NCBI GenBank assembly: GCA_017883165.1
Contig: JADGOC010000022.1
Coordinates: 1-35,226 of the forward strand
Origin: Acidobacteriota bacterium
GTDB lineage: Bacteria > Acidobacteriota > Vicinamibacteria > Vicinamibacterales > CAVVIG01
DNA length: 35,226 bases
Reading direction: 5' to 3'
The position numbers and the translations under genes are program-made. This document shows positions 16,161 to 24,022 of this stretch, piece after piece (within the stretch, counting starts at the first letter, position 1; the number at the start of each line of letters is the position of its first letter). Below the pieces are notes generated by a model that saw only the letters and a program-made list of their open reading frames with translations, had not been told where the DNA came from and made no database searches.

Positions 16161-18193
16161 CTCCACGCGCCGCGGTTCTCGCCATGCTGTGCGCGGCGAC
16201 CGCGGTGGCCGCCGGACAGGCGCCGGCCCCGGCTCCGCAGCAGCCGACGTTCAAGGTGCAGGTCGACTACGTCGAGGTTGATGCCATCGCCACCGATCGC
16301 GCCGGCGGCATTGTCTCCGATCTGAAGAAAGAGGATTTCAAGATCCTCGAGGACGGCCAGCCTCAGGCGATCAACGCGTTTACGTTCGTCCACATCCCCG
16401 TCGAACAGCTGCAACGGCCGCTCGGCGCACCAGCGCCGATCGAACCGGACGTCAAGGACAACGTGCGTCCGTTCGATGGGCGCTTGTACGTGATGATCAT
16501 CGATGATCAACACACCGCGTTCGCACGCACCCAGCCGGTCAAGCGGGCGGCGAAGGAGTTCATCGACAAGCACCTCGGCTCGAACGACCTGATGGCGGTG
16601 GTGCACACCGCCGGCGGTCCGAAAGCGGGCCAGGAATTGACGAGCAACAAGCGCCTGCTGCTCGCGTCAGTGGATCGCACGCTTGGCATCAAGGCGGACT
16701 CCGCCGCCATCAGTAAGGCGCGTGGCGACGTGGCGAACCTGTCGAACGACCAGGAGCGCGCGCACAACGCGCGCATGGCCCTCGAGACGGTGCGGCAGGT
16801 GGCCGGTTGGTTCGACGGCATCCACGGCCGGCGAAAGACGATTCTGTTTGTCAGCGAGGGAGTCGACTACAACATCGGCGATCCATTCAACAATCCGAAT
16901 GCGTCGACGATCAACGATGAGACTCGCGAGGTCCTCGCAGCGGCGACACGCGCGAACGTCAGCATTTATGGCATCGATCCGCGGGGGTTGACCACGGGCA
17001 CCGAAGACGCCATTGAGTTCGGTCCGGCCTCGCAGGTGGGACGTCTCGGAGCGTCGGCGGGTCCCGATCAGTCGACGATGATGAACGAGCTGCGCTTGTC
17101 GCAGGACAGTCTCAGGGCGCTGTCCGACAACACGGGCGGGTTCGCCGTCCTCAACCAGAACGGTTTCGCCAGCAGTTTCGATCGCATCGTGCAGGACAAC
17201 AGCTCGTACTACGTGCTGGCCTACTATCCACCGGCCGGCGACACGAAGCCCGGCAAGTTCCACAAGATCGAGGTCAGCGTCGCACGGCCCGGCGTCACGA
17301 TCCGCGCGCGCCAGGGCTACGCGACGCCGACCACGAAGCCGGTGGCGCCGGCCACCGCGGCGAAAGGCGTCTCGCCGGAAATTCAGGGCGCGCTCGAGAG
17401 CCCGCTGCCGTTGACGGGCTTGACGCTGCGCGTCTTCGCCGCGCCGTTCAAAGGGACATCAGCGAACGCATCGGTGTTCGTGCTCACCGAGATGTCCGGC
17501 CGCGACCTGAAGCTGTCGCCGAAAGACAGCGTCGAGTTGTCCTACCGGGCCGTGGACGCGGACGGGAAGATCCGCGGCGGCGACACGCAGCTGGTGACGC
17601 TGCCGGACAACGTCCGGCCCGAAATCCGCGCGCGCATGGAGCAGGGCGGCCTGCGCATCACGGATCGCATCGACCTGCCGCCCGGTCGTTATCAGATGCG
17701 CGTCGCGGCGCACGACACGGGCGGCGGCAGTGTGGGCTCGGTCACCTACGATCTCGACGTGCCGGACTTCAACACAGGCGCGCTGACCATCAGCGGCCTC
17801 GCGGTGACGTCCGTCACCGGTTCGCTCGTGCCGACGATGCACCCGGACGCGCTGCTGAAGGACGCGATGCAGGCGTCACCGGTCGCGCTCCGCCGGTTCC
17901 CGAGCGACGACGAGCTCGGCGTGTTTGCCGAGGTGTACGACAACAATGCCTCGACGCCCCACAAGGTGGACATCACGACGACGATCGCCGCCGATGACGG
18001 GAAAGTCGTGTTCAAGGCGGACGAAGAACGTTCGTCCACCGACATTCAAGGGAAGCGCGGCGGGTATGGGTACTCGGCGAAGATTCCGCTGACGGGCATC
18101 GCGCCGGGGACGTATGTGTTGAAGGTTGAGGCCCGATCGCGCCTCGGCGAGGGGGCCTCGGCGAGGCGCGAAGTGCAGTTCACGATTCAGTAG
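16157..18193 (+). CDS. Secreted VWFA-related acidobacterial protein (copy 2)
   Basis: This 678-residue paralogue of the protein at 13629-15725 shares long identical runs (for example QQPTFKVQVDYVEVDA and RIVQDNSSYYVLAYYPP) and the same domain order. It has a signal peptide (AAVLAMLCAATAVAAGQA), N-terminal beta domain, VWA-like domain beginning YVMIIDDQHTAFAR, and a beta-rich C-terminal half ending EARSRLGEGASARREVQFTI. As in copy 1 the canonical MIDAS motif is not conserved (DDQHT). The start is GTG 16157, overlapping the PrcB gene stop (GTGA); upstream in-frame codons are antisense-like sequence in the PrcB gene. The stop is directly abutted by the stop of the convergent gene at 18194. Confidence 0.88.
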   Translation: MTPRAAVLAMLCAATAVAAGQAPAPAPQQPTFKVQVDYVEVDAIATDRAGGIVSDLKKEDFKILEDGQPQAINAFTFVHIPVEQLQRPLGAPAPIEPDVKDNVRPFDGRLYVMIIDDQHTAFARTQPVKRAAKEFIDKHLGSNDLMAVVHTAGGPKAGQELTSNKRLLLASVDRTLGIKADSAAISKARGDVANLSNDQERAHNARMALETVRQVAGWFDGIHGRRKTILFVSEGVDYNIGDPFNNPNASTINDETREVLAAATRANVSIYGIDPRGLTTGTEDAIEFGPASQVGRLGASAGPDQSTMMNELRLSQDSLRALSDNTGGFAVLNQNGFASSFDRIVQDNSSYYVLAYYPPAGDTKPGKFHKIEVSVARPGVTIRARQGYATPTTKPVAPATAAKGVSPEIQGALESPLPLTGLTLRVFAAPFKGTSANASVFVLTEMSGRDLKLSPKDSVELSYRAVDADGKIRGGDTQLVTLPDNVRPEIRARMEQGGLRITDRIDLPPGRYQMRVAAHDTGGGSVGSVTYDLDVPDFNTGALTISGLAVTSVTGSLVPTMHPDALLKDAMQASPVALRRFPSDDELGVFAEVYDNNASTPHKVDITTTIAADDGKVVFKADEERSSTDIQGKRGGYGYSAKIPLTGIAPGTYVLKVEARSRLGEGASARREVQFTIQ

Positions 18194-18679
18194 TTACTTC
18201 TTCTTCTTGGTTGGCGCCGGTTTCGCGGCCGGGTCGTCGAGCGACTTCACCAGATGCGTCTTCACCGTACCGTTGGCGTGCGAGAAGTTCCAGTTGTTCG
18301 AGGACATCTTCGGGTCGTACGGCGTGTGGATTTCGATCGTCTTGACTTCGCCCGGCTGCAGCAGCCCGTTGATGTAGCCTTTGCTGCCTCCCACCATCTG
18401 GCTGTCCTTGCTGTACCAGGTCTCCGACACCGTGAGCCGCGGGATCGGGGCGTTCGAGATGTTCTTCACGACGATCCGGGTGACCACTTCGCCCTTTTCC
18501 TTCTTGGTCACCGGTTTCGTGAATTCCACGTCGGCCTGACCCCTGATCGGCGGCGTGAACTTCTTGCCCGCCAGAACTGACGTCATGGGCGGCGTCTGGG
18601 CCGTTTGGGCGTGAATAGTGCTGGCGAGAAGGCTGGCGCCGATGAGGGTCGCGGCGAAGGTCGCAGGCACGCGGATCAT
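18194..18679 (-). CDS. Small secreted protein of unknown function
   Basis: The 161-residue protein has a clear signal peptide (FAATLIGASLLASTIHAQT) and a beta-rich mature part. GEVVTRIVVKNISNAPIPRL and LLQPGEVKTIEIHTPYDPKM look like an Ig-like or FxLYD-type fold, where a conserved 'NISN' strand is followed by a proline turn. The C-terminus is a lysine/proline tail (AKPAPTKKKK). I do not recognise a named family. GGAGGT lies six bases before the ATG and a TATAAT box further upstream, giving it its own conventional transcript. It is convergent with the second VWFA gene with no base between the stops. Confidence 0.75.
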   Translation of the reverse strand: MIRVPATFAATLIGASLLASTIHAQTAQTPPMTSVLAGKKFTPPIRGQADVEFTKPVTKKEKGEVVTRIVVKNISNAPIPRLTVSETWYSKDSQMVGGSKGYINGLLQPGEVKTIEIHTPYDPKMSSNNWNFSHANGTVKTHLVKSLDDPAAKPAPTKKKK

Positions 18680-18707
18680 AAGACTACCTCCACGGGGAAA
18701 TGAAGGG

Positions 18708-18713
18708 ATTATA
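18708..18713 (-). promoter_or_regulatory. -10 box for the small secreted protein gene
   Basis: Perfect TATAAT on the minus strand, 28 bases before the ATG at 18679, with GGAGGT in between. No convincing -35. The box directly follows the stop of the zinc-ribbon gene. Confidence 0.5.
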
Positions 18714-18715
18714 GA

Positions 18716-19174
18716 CTACATTTCGCCGTTCCAGTCCTCCGGTTCCGGGTTCACCGATCGGAAGATCTCCATGTGCCACTTGCCGCCGCCCCAGGGCTCG
18801 ATCACCTCGGCGGCGACCACATCCACCAGGATTTCCGAAAACAGACGTCCTTCGGGATCGCCTTCGAGGTGATAGGCGGGCTCGTCCCACGCGAAGTTCG
18901 GATACAGCATCAGTGTCAGGAACAGATCGTACCCGTCGTCGACGACGATGAGCTGCCCGCAGGGACGCTTGAGCGTCGAGTGGTAGATCAGATATTTCTC
19001 CGCGCTGTGCGCGCGGATGTAGCGCTTCAGCGCGAACTCGCGGGCGACGATCTCCTCGACGGCGATCTTCTTGTCCCAGCAGTCGCGGCAGTATTTCTCC
19101 TCGCCGCGCGGCTCCGACACCTCTTTGGCGCCGCACAGCGCGCACCGCGACTTGGCGACCGACTTACGTGGCAT
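18716..19174 (-). CDS. Zinc-ribbon protein of unknown function
   Basis: A 152-residue protein with an N-terminal zinc-ribbon: CALCGAKEV and, 14 residues on, KYCRDCWDKK, giving two CxxC pairs. Then comes a mixed alpha/beta domain with YIRAHSAEKYLIYHSTLKRPC, IVVDDGYDLFLTLMLYPNFA and an acidic tail (RSVNPEPEDWNGEM). I do not recognise a named family. The ATG at 19174 lies six bases after a GATAAT box that itself overlaps the end of the phosphorylase gene region, so this gene probably makes a leaderless message. Confidence 0.7.
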   Translation of the reverse strand: MPRKSVAKSRCALCGAKEVSEPRGEEKYCRDCWDKKIAVEEIVAREFALKRYIRAHSAEKYLIYHSTLKRPCGQLIVVDDGYDLFLTLMLYPNFAWDEPAYHLEGDPEGRLFSEILVDVVAAEVIEPWGGGKWHMEIFRSVNPEPEDWNGEM

Positions 19175-19180
19175 AGCTCG

Positions 19181-19186
19181 ATTATC
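19181..19186 (-). promoter_or_regulatory. -10 box of a probably leaderless zinc-ribbon gene
   Basis: GATAAT on the minus strand preceded by TGA (extended -10 form TGn). Exactly six bases separate it from the A of the ATG at 19174, so transcription would start at or next to the start codon. Confidence 0.55.
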
Positions 19187-21337
19187 TCACGTCCGCCCGA
19201 CCGTGCGCCGCTCCATCGCCGGCGCGTACATGCGCTCGACGTATTCCTTGACCATCCGCCGCGCGGAGAAACGCGGCGCGATCGATCGGATCGATTCCTT
19301 CACCGTCGCCAGCCAGCGGTGCGGCACGCCCGCCGCGTCGCGATCGTAGAAGGCCGGCACGACCTCTTCTTCCAGCAGCCGGTAGAGCGCGTTGGCGTCG
19401 GCGGCGTCGACCGCGTCGTAGTCGTTTCCGCTCGTCCCGCCGTCGATCATCCAGCCGTTGGCGCCGTTGAAGCCTTCGGCCCACCAGCCGTCGCCGATGC
19501 TCAGGTGCGGCACGCCGTTCAGCGCGGCCTTCATCCCGCTCGTCCCGCTCGCCTCGAGCGGTTTGCGCGGGTTGTTCAACCACACGTCGCAACCCTGCAC
19601 CAGGAAATGCGCGACGTGCAGATCGTAATCGTCGACGAACGCGACCCGTCCGCCGAAGACCGGATCGAGCGCGCGCCGATAGACGCGTTGCAGGTGGTGT
19701 TTGCCGACGTCGTCGGCGGGATGCGACTTGCCGGCAAAGATGATCTGCAGCGGACGCCCCGGCGCGTTCAAAATGCGCGCGAGACGGTCGGCGTCGTGGA
19801 AGATGAGCTCCGGCCGCTTGTAGCCGGCGAAGCGGCGCGCGAAGCCGATCGTCAGCGCCTCGGGCTCGAGCAGCGTGCCGGCGGCGACGATGCGCGGCGT
19901 GCCGACGTGCTCTTCGCTCCACCGCTGGCGCGCGCGATCGCGCACGAAGGTGAACAGATACCGCCGCAGCCCCTGGCGCACCGCCCAGAGCTCGGCGTCG
20001 GGAATGGCGAGCACCGCGTCCCACAACGCCGGATCGTCGTGCCGATCGAGCCAGTCGGCGCCGAGGTACTTCGCGAAGAGATCGGCGAGGTCGCCCGCGA
20101 GCCAGGTCGGCACGTGGACGCCGTTGGTCACCGACGACACGGGCCGCTCGGGCTCCGGCACGCCGGGCCACATCGATCCCCACATCTCGCGCGTGACCTG
20201 TCCGTGCAGCTGGCTGACGGCATTCACGCTGCCGGCCGATCGCAGCGCGAGCGCCGTCATGTTGAACTGGACGCCGGCGCCGTTGTCGTGCGCTCCGAGC
20301 GCGAGAAAACGATCGCGGTGCGGCCCGAGGCTGCCCCAGCAGCCGGCGAGATGCTTCTCGACCAGATGAAACGGGAATGCGTCGTGTCCGGCCGGCACCG
20401 GCGTGTGCGTCGTGAACACCGTCGTCCGGTGAATTTCCTCGAGCGCGTCGTCGAAGCTCGACCCGCGCTCGGTCAGATCGCGGATCCGCTGGAGGACGAC
20501 AAAGGCGGCGTGCCCTTCGTTGAGATGGAAGACCACGGGATCCGAGCCGAGCGCCTTGAGCGCGCGGACGCCGCCGACGCCGAGGATGATCTCCTGCTGC
20601 ACGCGCGTTTCGCGGTCGCCGCCGTACAAGCGCGCGGACAGCTCGCGATCCCATGGCGCGTTCTCCTCGAGATCGGTGTCGAGGAGGTACAGCTTCACGC
20701 GGCCCATCCGGACGCGCCACACCGCGACGAGCACGGATCGATCGCCGAGCGGCACGGCCGTGATGCACGGCTTGCCGTCGGGCGTCAGCGCCGGCTCGAT
20801 CGGCGCGTCGGCCCAGGTGAGCCGCTCGTAGCTTTCTTCCTGCCAGCCTTCGGCCGACACGTGCTGATGAAAGTACCCCTGCGGATACATGAAGCCGACG
20901 CCGATGAGCGGCACGCCGAGGTCGCCCGCCTCCTTGCAGTGATCGCCGGCGAGGACGCCGAGGCCGCCCGCGTAAATCGGCAGCGACTGGTGCAGCGCGA
21001 ACTCCGCCGAGAAGTACGCGATCGAGTGGCCGGTGTGCTGGGGGTAGGTCCGCGTCCACCACGTGTTGTGCGCCGCCCGCGCCGCGTCGAGCGCCGCGAT
21101 CGCGCGGTCGTAGAGCTGCGCGAACGCGGGATCGGCCGCCGCCCAATCGAGCTTCTCGCGCGGAATCAGCCACAACATGCGCACCGGGTTGTGCGCCGTG
21201 GCGCGCCAGAGGGGGTAGTCGAGCGTGCGAAACACCGATCGCGCCTCGACGTTCCACGCCCACCACAGATCGATGGCGAGCTCGTGCAGGCGGTTCAGGC
21301 GATCGGGCAGGGGCGCGAGCGCGGCATATCGATTCAT
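19187..21337 (-). CDS. glgP: Alpha-glucan (glycogen) phosphorylase
   Basis: The enzyme releases glucose-1-phosphate from glycogen or maltodextrins using pyridoxal phosphate. This 716-residue protein is the short bacterial form (TIGR02094 type) that begins with a WWAWN motif (LHELAIDLWWAWNVEA). It then has YFSAEFALHQSLPIYAGGLG, GDHCKEAGDLGVPL, VFHLNEGHAAF, FTTHTPVPAGHDAF, SSVTNGVHVPTW, FARRFAGYKRPEL and the PLP-lysine segment EASGTSGMKAALNGV. All of these are family hallmarks. The start ATG 21337 overlaps the stop of the dehydratase gene (ATGA), so both are coupled. A much longer open frame upstream is an antisense-like extension and was dropped. It implies storage glycogen or alpha-glucan use. 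Confidence 0.93.
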   Translation of the reverse strand: MNRYAALAPLPDRLNRLHELAIDLWWAWNVEARSVFRTLDYPLWRATAHNPVRMLWLIPREKLDWAAADPAFAQLYDRAIAALDAARAAHNTWWTRTYPQHTGHSIAYFSAEFALHQSLPIYAGGLGVLAGDHCKEAGDLGVPLIGVGFMYPQGYFHQHVSAEGWQEESYERLTWADAPIEPALTPDGKPCITAVPLGDRSVLVAVWRVRMGRVKLYLLDTDLEENAPWDRELSARLYGGDRETRVQQEIILGVGGVRALKALGSDPVVFHLNEGHAAFVVLQRIRDLTERGSSFDDALEEIHRTTVFTTHTPVPAGHDAFPFHLVEKHLAGCWGSLGPHRDRFLALGAHDNGAGVQFNMTALALRSAGSVNAVSQLHGQVTREMWGSMWPGVPEPERPVSSVTNGVHVPTWLAGDLADLFAKYLGADWLDRHDDPALWDAVLAIPDAELWAVRQGLRRYLFTFVRDRARQRWSEEHVGTPRIVAAGTLLEPEALTIGFARRFAGYKRPELIFHDADRLARILNAPGRPLQIIFAGKSHPADDVGKHHLQRVYRRALDPVFGGRVAFVDDYDLHVAHFLVQGCDVWLNNPRKPLEASGTSGMKAALNGVPHLSIGDGWWAEGFNGANGWMIDGGTSGNDYDAVDAADANALYRLLEEEVVPAFYDRDAAGVPHRWLATVKESIRSIAPRFSARRMVKEYVERMYAPAMERRTVGRT

Positions 21338-22305
21338 GAACGCGGGCCGCAGGCGCCGACGAGCGACGCGAACTTCGACAGATCGATGTTGCCGCCGGAC
21401 ACGACGGCGACGACCTTTCCCGAGCCGGCGCGGCCGCTGAGCGCGGCGGCGATCGCGCAGCCGGCGGCGCCTTCGGCGATGACGTGCGTGCGCTCGGCGA
21501 CGAGCGTCATCGCGCGCACCACCTCGTCGAGCGTCACGACGATCGATCCGGCGAGCGGCTCGAGCAGCGGCCACATCGTCTCGAGTACTGATTTTCCGCC
21601 CGCGCCGTCGACAAACGACGGCGTCCAGTTGTCGAAGAACATCGGCCGGCCCGCGGCGAGCGACGCGCTGAGCGGGGCCGCGGTCTCGGGCTCCGCCGCG
21701 TAGAGTCTGATGTCGGGCTTCAGCTCGCTCACGGCCGCCGAGATGCCGGCGAGCAGCCCTCCGCCGCCGAGCGGCGCGACGATGGCGCTCACGTCGGGCA
21801 GATCCTCGAGAATCTCGAGCCCCACCGTGCCATTCCCCGCAATGAACCGGTCGTCGTCGAACGGGTGGACGAAATAGCCGGTCATGCGCTCCGAGCGATG
21901 ATCGATCACCGTGCGCCAGCACTCGTCGTAGCTCGCGCGGACGATCGACGCGCCGAGCCGCTCGATGGCGCGGATCTTGGTGTCGGGCGCCGTGTCCATG
22001 ACCATCACCGAGCAGCGCGCGCCGACTTTGCGCGCGGCGAACGCGACGCCTTGGGCGGCGTTGCCCGCGCTGACCGTCCAGACACCGTCGGCGAGTTGCG
22101 CGGGTGGCAGCTGGCGGATGACGTTGTACGCGCCGCGGATCTTGAACGAGCCGATCGGTTGCAGTACTTCGAGCTTGAGATAGAGATCGATGTCGGGCAG
22201 CTCGACGCGGACGAGCGGCGTGCGGATGGCGGCGCCGTAGACGGCGGTGGCGGCGTCGCGGACGGCGGCGAGCGGAATGTGGCGGCGCGGAAGGGTGATG
22301 GGCAT
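21334..22305 (-). CDS. PLP-dependent threonine/serine dehydratase family protein
   Basis: Fold-type II PLP enzymes of this group deaminate threonine or serine to 2-oxo acids, or racemise serine. The protein (about 323 residues) shows the PLP-lysine motif PIGSFKIRGAYN, the substrate loop TVSAGNAAQGVAFAA, the phosphate-binding loop APLGGGGLLAG and the C-terminal VVAVVSGGNID. No ACT domain follows, so it is of the short, catabolic or serine-racemase-like type, without isoleucine feedback. Three in-frame ATGs exist (22341, 22326, 22305). A TACAAT box at 22327-22332 would place the transcript start downstream of the first two, so I use 22305 (MPITLPRRHIPLAAV). Confidence 0.85.
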   Translation of the reverse strand: MPITLPRRHIPLAAVRDAATAVYGAAIRTPLVRVELPDIDLYLKLEVLQPIGSFKIRGAYNVIRQLPPAQLADGVWTVSAGNAAQGVAFAARKVGARCSVMVMDTAPDTKIRAIERLGASIVRASYDECWRTVIDHRSERMTGYFVHPFDDDRFIAGNGTVGLEILEDLPDVSAIVAPLGGGGLLAGISAAVSELKPDIRLYAAEPETAAPLSASLAAGRPMFFDNWTPSFVDGAGGKSVLETMWPLLEPLAGSIVVTLDEVVRAMTLVAERTHVIAEGAAGCAIAAALSGRAGSGKVVAVVSGGNIDLSKFASLVGACGPRS

Positions 22306-22326
22306 CGACAATTTGCGGACGGCCAT

Positions 22327-22332
22327 ATTGTA
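22327..22332 (-). promoter_or_regulatory. -10 box for the dehydratase-phosphorylase pair
   Basis: TACAAT on the minus strand, 21 bases before the ATG at 22305. Upstream of it are short GATC-rich near-repeats. No clear -35. Confidence 0.45.
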
Positions 22333-22374
22333 GATCGGCAAATCGGCGATCGTCGATCTCCGGAGTGAAAGGCG

Positions 22375-22833
22375 TCAGCGAGCGGGAGCGGGGCCCCCCG
22401 ATGAGGAAGAGAAGTGCGCATCGATGAACGCCGTCAGCTCCTCGATCGACGCGTACCCGAAGGTCGTGCACGCCGTGTCGCTGTTGCCGGTGATGAGGCG
22501 CGAGATCGCCCCGCGCCGCGCGGTGTCGTAGAGCAAGACGGCGCGCTGGCGGGTCTCGCTGGCGCGGCCGAGCACGTAGCCCACCTCGAAGCCGACGCCG
22601 TAGCTCGATCCCGAGGCTTCCGCGACGATCACATCGCAGCTCGACAGCCATTGCAGATCGCGCGTGTACACCTCTTGCTCGGTCAGCGTCGACTCCGTGT
22701 CGTTGACGTGGTCGGCGAGCAGATGCGTCGTCAGCACGTGGTGGCCGTGGTGTTGGAGCCGCGCGCAGATGGCCCGCCCGGCTTCCACTCCGCCGCGATC
22801 GCCGCGAACCGTGCACGCGAGGTAGATGGTCAC
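22375..22833 (-). CDS. DNPH1/Rcl-like 2'-deoxynucleoside 5'-phosphate N-hydrolase family protein
   Basis: The 152-residue protein matches the nucleoside 2-deoxyribosyltransferase fold, and within it the DNPH1 (Rcl) pattern: IYLACTVRGDRGGVEAGR at the start (phosphate/sugar site), TLTEQEVYTRDLQWL, then SCDVIVAEASGSSYGVGFEVGY with the catalytic Glu. DNPH1 cleaves the base from deoxynucleotides, including 5-hydroxymethyl-dUMP, and so cleans the nucleotide pool. Activity here is inferred from motifs. The start is GTG 22833, inside the last unit of a 7-bp tandem repeat that fills the gap to the preceding gene; the repeat units (GGTGACT) contain a Shine-Dalgarno-like GGTGA. The C-terminus is a short Ser/Pro tail. 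Confidence 0.8.
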   Translation of the reverse strand: MTIYLACTVRGDRGGVEAGRAICARLQHHGHHVLTTHLLADHVNDTESTLTEQEVYTRDLQWLSSCDVIVAEASGSSYGVGFEVGYVLGRASETRQRAVLLYDTARRGAISRLITGNSDTACTTFGYASIEELTAFIDAHFSSSSGGPAPAR

Positions 22834-22871
22834 AAACCGCCAGTCACCGGTTACCAGCCACCAGTCACCTC
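22830..22871. repeat. Degenerate 7-bp tandem repeat joining the peptidase stop to the DNPH1 start
   Basis: Six units on the minus strand: GGTGACT, GGTGGCT, GGTAACC, GGTGACT, GGCGGTT, TGTGACC. The first unit supplies the peptidase TGA stop and the last supplies the GTG start of the next gene, so the array is the whole intergenic region. Confidence 0.85.
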
Positions 22872-24022
22872 TTTAAGAGGTCCCGGAGACGGTCGATCGG
22901 GATCGCTTCCGCCGTCCCCATCGCCGACCGCACCGTCGCCGCCTGGAGGAGTGAATTGTAGACGGCCTCTTCGGTCGCCTCGAGCGCCGCCTCGAAGAGC
23001 GGCGATGTGGCGTCGGTCGGGAGCGTCCGGTGCGCGCGGAGCGCGGTTTCACCGGAGCGGCTGCGCATCTCCGCCGAGGTCGAGAAAGCGACCGCGAAAT
23101 CGCCGCTGCCGTTGCTGTACGACGATCCCGTGCGCGCGAGGCCGAATACGGCGCGCGCCGCGAGCCGCCGCAGGTCGCGCGCATCGAGCGGCGCGTCGGT
23201 CGCGACGACGAGCATGCAGGAGCCATCTTGATCTCCACGCGCGTCGGCACGCGCCGCGCGCGGCGGCTGGAGCGATCGCCAGATCGGCACGCCCGCGACC
23301 GTCAGGTTGCCGCCGAAGTTGGTCTGCGCGAGCACGCCGACCGTGTAGCCGTCCCGTTCGGCGGCGACGCGCCGCGAGGCGGTGCCGATCCCGCCTTTCC
23401 ATCCATAGCAGATCGTTCCCGTGCCGGCGCCGACGGTCCCTTCCGCCACCGGTCCGCCGGCAGCGCCCCGGATCGCGTCCAAAACGTGCGCCGCCGTGAC
23501 GTGGAGGCCGCGAATGTCGTTCAATCCGCCGTCGTTGGTTTCGCCGACGACCGCATTCACCGATCGCACCTGCTCGTTACCCGGCTGCGCGAGCGTGTAG
23601 CGAACGACCGCGTCCATCGCGACGCCGACGCTCAACGTGTTGGTGAGGACGATCGGCGTCTCGATGGTGCCGAGCTCGTTCACCTGCGTCGATCCGGCCA
23701 GCTTGCCGAACGCGTTGCCGACAAAGACGGCGCCGGCGACCTTGTCCTGAAAGACGTTGCCCTCGTGCGGAAGGATCGCCGTGACGCCAGTCCGCACCGT
23801 GTCGCCGTCGATGAGCGTGGTGTGGCCGACGCGCACGCCGCCGACGTCGGTGATCGCGTTGAGCGGGCCCGGGGCGTAGACGCCTGGCGCGATTCCGAGA
23901 TCGCGCGCGCGTGGACGCGACTGAGCCACGACGATCGACGCAGAAACCGCGGAAACCGCAACGATCAGGAAGACTAAGAATCTCTGCGTGTTCCGCGAGT
24001 TCTGCGTGAGGCGGTGTCTCAT
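22865..24022 (-). CDS. Secreted P1/S58-family aminopeptidase (DmpA-like)
   Basis: DmpA-type enzymes are N-terminal nucleophile hydrolases that cleave themselves before a serine and then act as D/L-aminopeptidases or beta-peptidases. The 385-residue precursor has a signal peptide (FLVFLIVAVSAVSASIVVAQ). The mature part opens with ITDVGGVRVGHTTL and includes NAVVGETNDGGLNDI, GTGTICYGWKGGIGTASR and the self-cleavage site DQDG/SCMLVVATDAPL, with the nucleophile at Ser268. The tail FEAALEATEEAVYNSLLQA is also typical. The family length fits. The ATG at 24022 overlaps the stop of the upstream DUF421 gene (ATGA). The first 85 bases of coding sequence contain an inverted repeat (23938-24007). Confidence 0.9.
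   Translation of the reverse strand: MRHRLTQNSRNTQRFLVFLIVAVSAVSASIVVAQSRPRARDLGIAPGVYAPGPLNAITDVGGVRVGHTTLIDGDTVRTGVTAILPHEGNVFQDKVAGAVFVGNAFGKLAGSTQVNELGTIETPIVLTNTLSVGVAMDAVVRYTLAQPGNEQVRSVNAVVGETNDGGLNDIRGLHVTAAHVLDAIRGAAGGPVAEGTVGAGTGTICYGWKGGIGTASRRVAAERDGYTVGVLAQTNFGGNLTVAGVPIWRSLQPPRAARADARGDQDGSCMLVVATDAPLDARDLRRLAARAVFGLARTGSSYSNGSGDFAVAFSTSAEMRSRSGETALRAHRTLPTDATSPLFEAALEATEEAVYNSLLQAATVRSAMGTAEAIPIDRLRDLLKR
23938..24007. repeat. Imperfect inverted repeat within the peptidase signal-peptide region
   Basis: Arms of 22 bases (23938-23959 and 23986-24007) are reverse complements at 18 of 22 positions around a 26-base loop. Each arm is made of 9-base near-repeats (such as CGCAGAACT, CGCGGAACA). 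The element encodes part of the n-region and the AVSAVSA end of the signal peptide. Confidence 0.7.

Noticed and set aside
18773-21703. A 976-codon open frame on the plus strand
   Set aside because: It is antisense to the glycogen phosphorylase, zinc-ribbon and dehydratase genes. It is Arg/His/Asp-rich with no family motifs. GC-rich third positions make such long antisense frames by chance.
22330-22358. A possible fourth 7-bp array (GATC-type units) upstream of the dehydratase gene
   Set aside because: Only four units, one of them 8 bases long, so it is too short and irregular to claim.
21338-22816. A 493-codon upstream extension of the phosphorylase frame
   Set aside because: It overlaps two well-supported genes in another frame and is Arg-rich with no similarity; the ATG at 21337 starts the recognisable enzyme.
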